From assembly GCA_039720395.1 (NCBI GenBank), contig JBBPBK010000105.1:62001-126000 (forward strand): a stretch of DNA of 64,000 nucleotides. Direction: 5' to 3'. Both the position numbers and the translations under genes were made by a program. This document shows, in pieces, positions 35,039 through 45,221 of the stretch. The stretch is from Liquidambar formosana. Its lineage: Eukaryota; Streptophyta; Magnoliopsida; Saxifragales; Altingiaceae. Position 1 is the stretch's first letter. Each line of letters opens with the position of its first letter. The notes beneath the pieces are model-generated. The model was not told the DNA's origin, made no database searches, and saw only the letters and a list, made by a program, of their open reading frames with translations.

Positions 35039-36370
35039 TGTGGACCCCAGAAATGGTTAAGGCCCACAGGAGGGTTTAAACGTCGCCAATCTGTGGACCC
35101 AGGAAAAGAGGGCCCACGAATGGGTTTGGAAAAAGAAAGGAGTCGCCACCTTATTTTTTAAAGGAAACAAGGAAAACCCTAAAAACAGTTTTGTTTTAGG
35201 AAAACAAAAGATTGACTCCATATTTAAAAATGGAAAGGCAAATGATCTTTTGGAAACCAGAGAATTCGGGGATTCGGAGGCTAAGTTACGATATGGGAAG
35301 GTTCTAGGCAAAGCCTATAGGCACCCATATCGCCCTAAACGGTCTCTTAATTTAATTGGGCTAAATCAAAGTCTTAATCACACATAAATCAACAGTTATC
35401 ATCACAAGACAGCATGCATATCATTCATTCATTCATCCATATAATCATGTAAATCAAAGAAAAAAACAGAAAAAAGAAGGAGGGGGAGAAAACCTAGGAT
35501 ACTTAGTATCCTAGGGCGGACTTGAACATCACGAAGAGCGCCTACGTACCATGTATGGAAATACATGGATCAAAGTCCACGTAGTTCGAAAGGGAATAGG
35601 GTTATAACCTAATCAAGGCCTATGGTAAACCCTAAATTTCCTTTCATATGAAATATGGTAAGTTTCCAAAAAACAAATGATTCTTCAAAAGATTTTTGGT
35701 AAATATGGGATTTGATAAAGATGGAAACTTTGATTTAAAAGGCAATTTTTACGAAAGGAAACTATAGGAATCTACCATACCCCTCTATTAGGAAACAACC
35801 CTAGGGGGGAGAAAGGGAAAGTTTCAAGGAAAAGGAAAGAAGGGTGAATTGGGGCACCCTCACACCCTACTTACCTTAAGCGAAAGCAACCTGTCAAAGT
35901 AACCACCCTATTGCATAGGGTAATTACCTTATTTGTAAGATTTCATCTCACAATAGCCAAAATAACCACCCCACATTGGTGGGGTAGTTGCACCTGTTGT
36001 ACCTGTCAAAGCACCTGCAATTTCCATGCAAACATACCAAAAATGCCAACCAAACAAGCTAGATTCCAAATCAAGCCATTATCATGCCCAAACATGGGCT
36101 AACACATGCTCAAAATATCATATCAAGGACAAATAACAGATCTGGACAGAATTGAAATAAGGCTTAAAATCAACCACAAGTCATGCAACAACATGAATCA
36201 TAAGCTAACTAAAACCCTAATTCAACCCTACATGCAATGACATGCAAAAAACCCTAAAATCAACTAGAAATATCATAGTTATCAAATATGCAGCACATAT
36301 ATATCAACCATGAAGAAAACACAAAGAAAAACCCTAAGCTATCATGCTATATGCTACTTTCCTAATACAA

Positions 36371-37100
36371 GGATGAATGAAACCCTAGAATCACAATTGT
36401 GCTAAAAAACACATAGAATAACTCTAAATCATGCAAAGCCCATCATAGACACCATGCTAATCATGCATATTAATCAATAGAAGCATCCACACATGAGAGA
36501 AATACAAGCTTGCACATGAAATATAGCTATTCTAAGCATAAACTCAATTTCAGCACTAAGGAAACCCTAGAATCCCAAACATGCAGTAAATCACAGGGAA
36601 CATCATCCTAGCATATTAAACAGCCCATAAATATTATCCTAATCATGCATACATTCCAATGGAAGCAACAAAACACAATAAAAACATAAGCTCTAATATG
36701 CCAAAGAGTTATTTCATGCAGAAAACCGTTTTAAGCACCTAAGAAACCCTAAAGTCCCAAACATGCAGTAAATCACATGGAATAACATCCTAGCATACTA
36801 AACAGCCCACAAATATGATCCTAAACATGCATACTAACTAATAGAAATAGCAAAACACAACAAAAACACAAACTTTAATATGCAAAAGAGTTATTTCATG
36901 CAGAAAACCGTTTTAAGCACCTAAGAAACCCTAAAGTCCCAAACATGCAGTAAATCACATGGAATAACATCCTAGCATACTAAACAGCCCACAAATATGA
37001 TCCTAAACATGCATGGAAGCAACAAGACATGATAAAAACACAAGCTCTAATATGCAATCATCCTATTCTATGCAAAAACCCTAACTTTAAAAGAGAGAAG
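36371..37100. repeat. About 181-bp tandem repeat inside D's LTR
   Basis: Four successive units, recognisable by AAACCCTA-GA-TCCCAAACATGCAGTAAATCAC-type segments at about 36380, 36561, 36742 and 36923. The last two are nearly identical and the first is strongly diverged. The same array is in the other LTR (54431-55160). Confidence 0.75.
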
Positions 37101-37348
37101 AGGAGGAAGGGGGGAATACCTATGGTGAAGTATCCTTTTGCTGCTGTAGGGTGTCCTCCTTCTCTTGTGAACTGCTGGGAGTTCCTTCCTTCAAGCCTTC
37201 AAGCAATGCTCCAGCCCCCCTCCAAGCTTACTCTCACACTCTCTCACTCAAAGTATAGGTTAAACTACCCTAAGGATGGCTGCCATAGCCTCCAAGTCTC
37301 ACACAAAGTGCCTCCCAAGTGTCCCCCTATTGCTGAAGTATAAGGGGG

Positions 37349-37624
37349 TATTTATAGGGATTGAGGGAAAACCCTCAATGGTTGGGATTAAAACCCTAGG
37401 GATTGATCCAAGGGCTCTTAGAGGTTACCTTGGGGCTCAAGTAGGTCAAATAAGGCTGAAATTAGGGTTAAATGGCGGCCAAAGGCGAGCAAATCCGAGA
37501 AAATAGGGTGGGAGCCGCGTCAAGGCTCAAAAAAGGAAAGTGGCTCGGGTGACCACCTGGGGCTGGGCGGCTAGCAGCCTGGGCCCAGGCGGCTAGCCGC
37601 CCAGGCCTGGGTGGTCACCCGAGG
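37349..37624 (-). promoter_or_regulatory. LTR promoter with GC-rich palindrome (D, 3' LTR copy)
   Basis: On the sense strand the palindrome (37624-37543; outer arms CTCGGGTGACCACC and GGTGGTCACCCGAG) precedes TATAAATA (37356-37349) by about 190 bp. The other LTR has the same at 55603-55684 and 55409-55416. Confidence 0.7.
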
Positions 37625-38330
37625 CTCTGTCAGCATATGCCCATTTTTGACCCCTTTGACTTCTAAATGTGTTTTAGGGTTCAAATTAACTCCGATTTTG
37701 ACGAAACGAAAGCCAAAACGACTGTGTTTCGAAGGGGAATGTAATTTGAGTCACTTGAAGGCAAGAAACCCTAGCCATGGCTGCATGGTTGGGTCCTACA
37801 AAGGTGGTTAACCGCTATGCCTCACCATCGCTTAGCTTAGGTATGCACATAGGGTTGCACCGAATGCTTTCCAATTCGAAATTCAACCTCCCTAAACACA
37901 TTTGGGGATGAAATTAAGACCAATCAAGGTCAAATGAGTAGTCATAGAGTGAAAATCATGAACCAATTCGAGCTAACCCGAAATAGGTCTCTTAGCCAAC
38001 CTGAGCCTTATTGAGCCATTCTAATCCCGAACCTTCAATTCATCGAATTGAACCCACAAATACCTCAAATACAACCATATGAACTCCAATTGGCAACTTG
38101 GGGATCATTTCAAGGTCAAATGGAAAGTTTGTGATCAAAAAGACGATTATGCCCCTCAAGTCACAAAAGTTCTTATTAACCCTCAAGATCAACTCCAAAT
38201 CGAACCAAAATTCATACACACCATCCTTAGGACCCTAGAAACTCAATGCAAAAGACTAGACTCAAAAAGGAAACAAAAAGACACATGCAATGACAAACCC
38301 TAGCTAAGGTGGCAAAAATGGGGTGTGACA

Positions 38331-38363
38331 GAAGCCCCTCATTGGCGAGCAAGTTTCACTTGC
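38331..38363 (-). promoter_or_regulatory. Polypurine tract and adjoining hairpin (D)
   Basis: CAATGAGGGGCTTC beside the LTR, as in A, and a hairpin with arms GCAAGT (38349-38354) and ACTTGC (38358-38363). In A the arms are ACAAGT and ACTTGT. The next 30 or so bases (AACAACCCATTTTTG) are also shared. Confidence 0.62.
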
Positions 38364-39990
38364 GAACCAATGACCAAAAGAACAACCCATTTTTGCCCGG
38401 GGAATTGATTTCATCAAGACCCACTGGGGAAAAGAGGGTGATCACATCATTGAATTCTTCGAATTCATCATACACAAGCACAAAGGTACTCTTCATAAGT
38501 TCTACAGAACTCCTCTCATACTGTATACCAGTTTCACTGGGGAACAAGATGAGGTATCCACAGGTTACATCGAACTTCGTTCGATGAAAGGTCTTCCAAT
38601 TCTATGCCAGTGACAACTGGCGAATGGTACGAGGTAACATTATGCCATCAAGGCCATCCCAAAATATGAGAAAGATACATCCTTCTCACATTCAAACCGT
38701 CAAGGTTATTACTCAATTATCAAGGTAATCACATCCCATACTGCACCAGTGACAACTGGTGAATAATACGAGGTATCCATAGCTTACATCGAACTTCGTT
38801 CGATGAAAGGTCTTCCCATACTATGCCAGTGACAACTGGCGAATAGTACGAGGTATCCATAACTTACATCGAACTTCGTTCGATGAAAGGTCTTCCCATA
38901 CTGTACCAGTGGCAACTGGTGAATAGTACAAGGTATCCATAGCTTACATCGAACTTCGTTCGATGAAAGGTCTTCCCATACTGTACCAGTGACAACTGGT
39001 GAATAGTACAAGGTATCCATAGCTTACACCGAACTTCGTTCGATGAAAGGTCTTCCCATACTTTGCCAGTGACAACTGGCGAATAGTACGAGGTAACACC
39101 ATGCCATCAAGGCTATCTCAAAATATGAGAAAGATACATCTTCTTATATTCAAACCATCAAGGTTATCATTGAAATATCAAAGTAAATCACATAACACGA
39201 GAAAGATCACGTCCTTCTCTTGCTCAAATCAATCAAGGTAAACACATACCACAGGAAGCCATCAAGGCTATCTCAAAACATGAGAAAGATACATCCTTCT
39301 CATATTCAAACCATCAAGGTTATCATTCAATTGTTAAGGTAGTCACATAGTACGAGGAAGGTCACAACCTTCAATCAGGGTAAACACATACCATTGGGAA
39401 AGATCGCATCTTTCAAGTTATCAAGGTAAACATGTGACATGAGAAAGATTGCATCCTTCTCATATCAAACTCTCAAGGTGAACACATAGCATGAGAAAGA
39501 TCGCGTCCTTCTCATAATCAAACCATCAAGGTCAACATAAATCATGGGAAAGATTGCATCTTTCAAGTCATCAAGGTAAGCATGTAATCATGAGAAAGAT
39601 TTCATCTTTCTCTCACTAAGTCATCAAGACAAAGGTAAGCTTTTACTTACCAACACACAACAAGTTCACCAAGTCATCTCACAGGGAGGCTATTCACGCC
39701 TCAACTCAAACACCAACTCATATAGGAGACACAGTTATCTCATGAAAGCAATCATTCACATGCATATAGGGAAGGTATCTTTATCCCAAAAGACAACGAA
39801 TCATAGTGACATAGGAGGGAATTCATCCCTAATGATAAAAAATCATATGCATAGAGAGGGTTGTTCAACCCTACTAGCATGCCATGCCCACACAAAGGCT
39901 ACCAATGCAATCTATTTCAAAACCATTTCAAGTCAAACAATATCAAGATATTCACTCATTTTTCAACTCAAAACATGCTTGAGATTTCAT
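38364..39990. repeat. Array of covarying stem-loops (D)
   Basis: Same position as in A and B but unrelated sequence. An 80 bp period (38787, 38867, 38947, 39027) carries CATCGAAC/GTTCGATG around TTC and GCCAGT/ACTGGC (38825-38840), which becomes ACCAGT/ACTGGT (38905-38920). Further on, hairpins change every 40-60 bp: GAAGGT/ACCTTC (39357-39372), GAGAAAGAT/ATCTTTCTC (39592-39612), AGGGTT/AACCCT (39857-39872). Linkers such as CATCAAGGTAA repeat between them. No credible ORF. Confidence 0.87.
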
Positions 39991-40059
39991 CTCAAAGAGG
40001 GTTCAAAAGCGCGAATAGGCGAGCAAAGGCCAAACGAGCGCAACGGAGCGAGCAAGGGA

Positions 40060-40139
40060 GGCTGACCACCTGGCTGCTGGTGGCTTGCCGCCCAAGCCCA
40101 GGCGGCTTGCCGCCCCATGCTGGGCGGTTACCCGAGGCT
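40060..40139. promoter_or_regulatory. GC-rich palindromic module upstream of the PMD gene (D)
   Basis: Outer arms TGACCACC and GGGCGGTTA, inner GGCTTGCCGCC blocks; a diverged member of the module family. It lies about 300 bp upstream of the PMD start codon. The best TATA candidate is TTTTTAAACC near 40160, which is weak. Confidence 0.6.
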
Positions 40140-40432
40140 AGGGTCCTCCAAAATCTGGGTTTTTAAACCCTTGACCCCCATTTGATGCACACACACACCC
40201 AATTTGAAAATAGAGAGTTTCTCTCTCTAGAAACTCATTCCATCTTCTCCAAACACCCACAAACACATTCTCAATCAAAGTTTCACTTGCAATTCAAGTT
40301 GTGTGCATGAAATAGCATCAAGAACAAGTCATTCAACAACAAAAACCAGCATCAATCATCAAGTTGCAAGATCAAATTCATCATCTTTCTTATCAAACCC
40401 ATTTTTCTCACATACAAGCTCAACCACCAACA

Positions 40433-43098
40433 ATGGCTTCTAGCAATGATTCCAACATCAAGTATCCATATTATGTGATCAAGAATACATACAAGGCACC
40501 AATCTATGATGCATCCCAAGACAAGGTGTTGCTTGAACCTAAGAAGCATCTCTCCTACCTCCATTCCCAACATGAGGTTAGTTCTTCCCAACTTAACATG
40601 TTTATCATGAAATTTTGATTTCTATTGGATAAAATGCATTCCCATGATCTTCTTTTGATTGTTTCTATCATTGTTAAGCCAAGTTCATTGATTTGGCAAG
40701 GATTGAATGTGCAAAAAGCTTGTTTCCCAATGCTTGAGAAAAGATGCCCACCAAGTGTTTGATAAAATGCCAAAGAGACAAAACATGTTCAATTCTTGAA
40801 AAATCAATTGGTTTGCATTGTAGAACCAAGTCATATGGTCTTGGCAAGGAGTTGATATACAAAAATCTTTCATTTCAATGCTTGAAAACAAGTTACACAC
40901 CAAGTGTTCGATAAAATGCCCGAAAGGCAAAAACATGTTCAATCCTTACAAAATCAATGAATTTGAATACACAAAGTCATGGGCATTCATTTCTAATTCA
41001 TTTCATGAATCAAAACCCATATTTTAAAACTTTTGGAAAACCATTTGAAATCAATTACCAATGTATGCCCAATATCTCTATGTTTTCAATGCTAACTCAA
41101 TACACAATCTTTTGACATAGCCCGACTTCCAAGGTCTCCGTACAAGGACATCAATAAAGGGGCTCATCTCATGGTGGAGATATATGGAACATGCCCAACC
41201 ACGTGCTCGCAAGATAGTAAAGAAGGCGGGTTTTGAGCCCTTCCTAGATGCTCTATGGAACGAGCAATGGGATAGGCAAGCATTATTTGCCTTGACAGAG
41301 CTATGGTGGGACACCACCAACACTTTCCATTTTAGCTTCGGGGAGATGACCATGACTCCTAAGGATTTTACCATGATAACTGGGTTGAGCTTGAAAGGCA
41401 AGCGCTTGGAATACTATGAACATGCCAACATGGACCAGAACTACATAGTAGCTCTACTCGGGGTTGAAGCGGAACTAAGCCCAAAAGGTGTGCGCCGTAC
41501 TTGGCTCTACAACACCTTTGCCACTGAAGAAGAGAGTGAGGGGACGGATCCCAAATACATTGTGAGAGCTTTCTTGCTCTACATGATTTCATGCACCTTC
41601 TTTGCGGGTACCAATGACATGGCTCGACTAGAGTTGCTAGCTAGTATGGAAGATGTGAACAAAATTGGGAGATACAATTGGGGTGGAGCTGCTTTCGCAA
41701 ACATGTATCGCTCCATGACTGACATGTCCCGAGGAGTTGCAAAGAACTTTGGGGGACTTCCTTTCGTTTGGGAGGTAACAAAGAACATTCAATTCTCTAT
41801 TATTTCCCGAAACTTAACACACACATGATTTCATCTATATATATTTTTTTGGTTTTCCCCAGATATGGTACTACGAGTACCTGAACATGTGTCGCCCAAC
41901 TCTTGCTAGTGATGCCATGTCATGGCCCATCCTTCAGAATTATGCTCCATCTTGCTTGGCTACAAGAGCCTCTAATCGACACGATTATGCCCATGCAAGG
42001 GCATATCTTGCCAGCTTGACTGTTGATATGGTAAAATCTTTCTTTCTCTTTATCTTTTTTATCTTTCTTTTTTCATTTCTCATTTCAAACTCGACAGGTG
42101 GAATGGGATCCATGGAGGCTGTGGGAGCATAGGCTTCCCGAGAAGTACTCCTCTTGTTTGGAGTTGACAAGCAAAAGGGTCCTCTTTGAAGGCCCCACAG
42201 GTAGATGCTGGTATCTTGGGGAACGAGTCTTGAGACAAGTCCATGGAAATATGAATGCAGCTGTGACACCTTCCATGCCACCAGAGAACATGAGGCATAC
42301 TAGCCACCTAGTGGGGGATGAACTAGAAGAAGCTCTGAGGGGTTGGGATGCTGAGGGATTCACCTCCCCTCGCATAGAATACACTGCCTTCTGTCGACAA
42401 TATCTGATGAATCCTAGGGTCACTGGTCTCCCACCTCAAAGGGAGAGCTCCCCACACTCTTAAACTCTTTTTTAAGATTATAAGAAAGACTCCATTTGAC
42501 AAGCATTTGAATTTCAGGGCCGACGGGCAAGGGGACACAGCTCCACAGTTGGATCTGCCACTGGGATGACTTACAATGACGAGGATGAGGACCTTGAAGG
42601 AAATCAACCTCCACCCCTCCCACAACTAAATTGGTATGTGAACTTGTGCAGTGGGACAAAATTTGTGAAGACTGACATTACCCATCCACCATTCGATGAA
42701 TATCCCAAGATCGATCCATATTATGAGAATGTGAGTTCTAAACTCTTACCTTCTTGAAATTGGATTCTTTCATTATTGTTAACCATGTTTATACTCTCCT
42801 AGGTTCCACGGGAGTATGCCTAGGAATGCATTGAACTTAATGAAGGATTGAGGAGGGATCTTGTGCGAATGAGTTTAGAGAACTCAGTTCTAGAAGCGCG
42901 CCTGAATCCCCAAGTAAGTGATCATCTTATTAGCCTTCAACTAGGATTGGCACCATTACCCTCCTAACTCATTATCTTTGTTTGCAACAGGCATCATCGT
43001 CTAATCCACCACAGGATATGCCCTCTTCTAGAGCACCTCGTTCAGGGCATGATGGAGCTGGGCCAAGTCGAAAGAGAAGGCCCACGGGAAATCATTGA
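40433..43098 (+). pseudogene. Antisense plant mobile domain (PMD) gene, seven exons (D)
   Basis: Exons 40433-40576, 41121-41774, 41863-42030, 42098-42442, 42518-42730, 42803-42913, 42991-43098. All are joined in phase 0, with GT...AG introns except one. Start is MASSNDSNIKYPYYVIK. The PMD core is in exon 2 (WWDTTNTFHFSFGEMTMTPK, MITGLSLKGKRL, RAFLLYMISC, WGGAAFANMYRSM) and continues in exons 3-4. The tail ends SRKRRPTGNH, a likely nuclear signal. Two defects: the exon 4 donor reads GAGAGC where C has GTGAGT (42443), and exon 6 has TAG where C has CAG (42821-42823). Without splicing at exon 4 translation stops at 42463, leaving about 443 residues with the core intact. The family is tied to transposable elements and to host MAIN/MAIL1; the role here is unknown. 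Confidence 0.82.
40680..40975. repeat. 148-bp tandem duplication in PMD intron 1 (D)
   Basis: ACCAAGTGTTTGATAAAATG at about 40751 recurs as ACCAAGTGTTCGATAAAATG at about 40899, and flanking sequence matches over most of the unit. The intron spans 40577-41120; the other introns are 67-88 bp. Confidence 0.7.
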
Positions 43099-43572
43099 GT
43101 TTCACTCACCTCTTGTTAGGAATGTTTGGAACTTACTATCTTCTTGTCATGTACTAATTAGGAATTTCGATTCCCAACCTTGAACCTTTATTATGGATAC
43201 TTGATGAATCTATGTTGAACTTTATTGCAATGATATGATCTTGTATTGTGTGAAAAATGGGCTTAAATCAAGCATAAATGAGTCAAAACATCACGAAAGG
43301 GCCAAACAAAGGCATAACAAGGCAAAAATGGGCGAAAGAAGACGGCGGCCTCGGGTGACCACCTGGGGCTGGGCGGCTAGCCGCGTGGGCCCAGGCGGCT
43401 AGCCGCCCAGGCCTGGGTGGTCACCCGAGCCCGAAGCGGTGTTTCGCCTGATTTTAGGAAACTTTCTATTTTGACGGGATTCCACCTTCCAAAACACGGA
43501 TTTCCGAATTTTTTCCTATAAAAGCACATCCAAGGGGTCTCAAACCCTACTAACATTCATTGGGAGCAAGTT
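43099..43572. promoter_or_regulatory. Intergenic promoter region with GC-rich palindrome (D)
   Basis: Palindrome 43347-43434 with outer arms CTCGGGTGACCACC and GGTGGTCACCCGAG and inner GGCGGCTAGCCGC blocks around GTGGGCCCA. TATAAAAG is at 43517-43524, about 50 bp before the ATG. It is the largest and most symmetric copy of the module. Confidence 0.75.
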
Positions 43573-44859
43573 ATGGAAGCCCTAGACAAACTCTTGAGTG
43601 ATTTTCTGAAGGTTATGAGTGCGGAGGCAAGGAAGGAGTTCAAGCGCTACTGCCTGGATCCGTTGTTTTCTTTGATGCATGTGAAGCTTGAAACCACTCT
43701 TCTCACTGCTGCTACATACTTTTGGGATCCCCAACTTCATGTATTCCGCTTCAACTATGAAGAACTATGCCCAACAATGGAAGAGTTCTGCGCTTTGTAT
43801 GGAGTTTCACCTGTAGGACCTTTCATCCTCCCTACTCCACGCTCAAGTTACTTGATTTCCTTCTCCAACTTCCTTGGGATTTCTCAACAAGAGGCCTCCA
43901 TATTTGTGAAGGATCATAAGGCGAATCTCATGGAAATAGCAACTTCCTTCTTGGCTCATGACAGCAAAGGTACCTTGAATTTCAACCTTCCCACTCAACA
44001 TGCTCTTGCTTTCTGCTTGATTGGTCGCTTCCTTATCTCCACGGGGACTCTCTATGTCCCTATTCAAATATGCGAACTGATCCCTTTTCTTCTTGAACAC
44101 AACAACCTGATTCCCATAGTGCTAGCTGAAACTCTCAACAGTTTAGACAAAGTTCATGATAACCCACAAGCCCCATTAGGAGGGAGCCCCGTTCTACTGC
44201 AGATGTGGCTTCTTGAAAGGCTTAATTTCTTATCTCTTACCACCATCAATCCATACAAACCTCAACATTACTGCTGCCGTCGAGTTGAACTCCCTGGTCA
44301 ATTTTCTTTGAGGGAATGGTTAGGCTACTTCCAAACTCTCTCATGGCGAAACATCAGGTGGTTTGTCTCCACATGGGGATGCAAGGAACAAATTCTTCTT
44401 CGAACTTCTGGGTGTGCTATGGTCAAGCTCGTAGGGTTGAGGTCAACTTCATTCTATTGGACTTCAAGAATCCTTCGTCAAATGGGTGCCATGCAAACCA
44501 TACCTACTTCTGTGGTATTTGATCATTCTGTCGAACCTGTGGGCCCCACAATGGTTAAGTGGGCCAAGACTAGATGGACTGACCAACTGAAACTGACTCG
44601 AGTTGAAAACACTGATGGGCCTTATGTCATGAGCCCTGAATACAAGACATGGTTGAAGACTAGCTTGGGTGAAAGAGAAACCATTCGCAGGAAAAGGATT
44701 TATGACCTTATCAAGGACACAGGACTTGGATTTTGCAGGGAAGACATTCTGGAAGCAGTGGAAGCAGCACATGCTCATGACTTGCGAAAGAAGCGAAGAC
44801 TTGAAAGAAAAGAGAAAAAAGCAAACCAAGAAATTCTGAAGAAAATCAAAAGGACTTGA
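43573..44859 (+). CDS. Antisense accessory ORF, DUF7745-like protein (D)
   Basis: Intact, 428 codons, exactly the length of the A, B and C copies despite many substitutions. It keeps YFWDPQLHVFRFNYEELCPT, EEFCALYGVSPVGPFILPTPR and LLQMWLLERLNFLS. The tail is basic (LRKKRRLERKEKKANQEILKK). Constant length with conserved core blocks across diverged elements suggests purifying selection. Single exon, convergent with pol. Function unknown; probably a nuclear protein acting with or instead of the PMD protein. Confidence 0.86.
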   Translation: MEALDKLLSDFLKVMSAEARKEFKRYCLDPLFSLMHVKLETTLLTAATYFWDPQLHVFRFNYEELCPTMEEFCALYGVSPVGPFILPTPRSSYLISFSNFLGISQQEASIFVKDHKANLMEIATSFLAHDSKGTLNFNLPTQHALAFCLIGRFLISTGTLYVPIQICELIPFLLEHNNLIPIVLAETLNSLDKVHDNPQAPLGGSPVLLQMWLLERLNFLSLTTINPYKPQHYCCRRVELPGQFSLREWLGYFQTLSWRNIRWFVSTWGCKEQILLRTSGCAMVKLVGLRSTSFYWTSRILRQMGAMQTIPTSVVFDHSVEPVGPTMVKWAKTRWTDQLKLTRVENTDGPYVMSPEYKTWLKTSLGERETIRRKRIYDLIKDTGLGFCREDILEAVEAAHAHDLRKKRRLERKEKKANQEILKKIKRT

Positions 44860-45221
44860 AGACTTTAGAAATAGGATATCTATGGCATGTCAATAGTTCT
44901 TTATCTAACACCAATAAATTGCTACGTCAATCAATTAGTTCTAAATGAATTGCCAATAATAATTTAATTTTGAGATTTGTTGTTGTGGTGTTGTTTGGAC
45001 CGCACCCAAAGTAACTTTATGGGCTGCCTACGTATCCCCATCCTTTTTTCAATTTTTTTCATTTTTTCTTTTCTTTTTCTTCTCTTTTTTCTTCTTTTTT
45101 TTTTCTTTTCTCTTTTTTCTCTTTTTTCATTTTTTTTTAGGAATGGGGAATCAGGCCCTCGTAGTTCAAATGCCTTAACTTTTGCCTAGGCCGCCCTTAT
45201 GGGTTTTCAACCTAGCAGGCC
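44860..45221. other. Convergent zone with hairpin around a pyrimidine tract (D)
   Basis: GCCTACGTATCCCCAT, about 100 bp of almost pure T/C, then AATGGGGAATC and CTCGTAGTTC (45025-45175). The inner arms CCCCAT/ATGGGG replace CTCCAT/ATGGAG of A-C, a compensatory change. The outer TACGTAG arm is partly lost. Confidence 0.65.

Larger units (their letters stand above)
35039..38330 (-). repeat. Element D 3' LTR, 3.3 kb
   Basis: TGTGGACCCC at 35039 to GGGGTGTGACA at 38330. It contains a doubled terminus (a second TGTGGACCC at 35092), a PBS echo (35139-35148), a CTACGTA hairpin with CCATGTA/TACATGG inner arms (35541-35585), a tandem repeat of about 181 bp, TATAAATA (37349-37356, minus) and a GC-rich palindrome (37543-37624). 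Short ORFs here are not supported as genes. Confidence 0.94.

Noticed and set aside
37029..37506. ORFs of 76-104 aa inside D's LTR, duplicated at 55089-55566
   Set aside because: The duplication is only the second LTR, there is no recognisable domain, and they cross LTR promoter sequence.
38787..39050. Regular repeats with short variable parts, reminiscent of a CRISPR array
   Set aside because: Plant retrotransposon context, no cas genes, and the variable parts are complementary hairpin arms, not spacers.
40433..43098. PMD gene as an ordinary host gene flanked by transposons
   Set aside because: The same gene, in the same place and orientation relative to pol and the DUF7745-like ORF, is in C, so it travels with the element.
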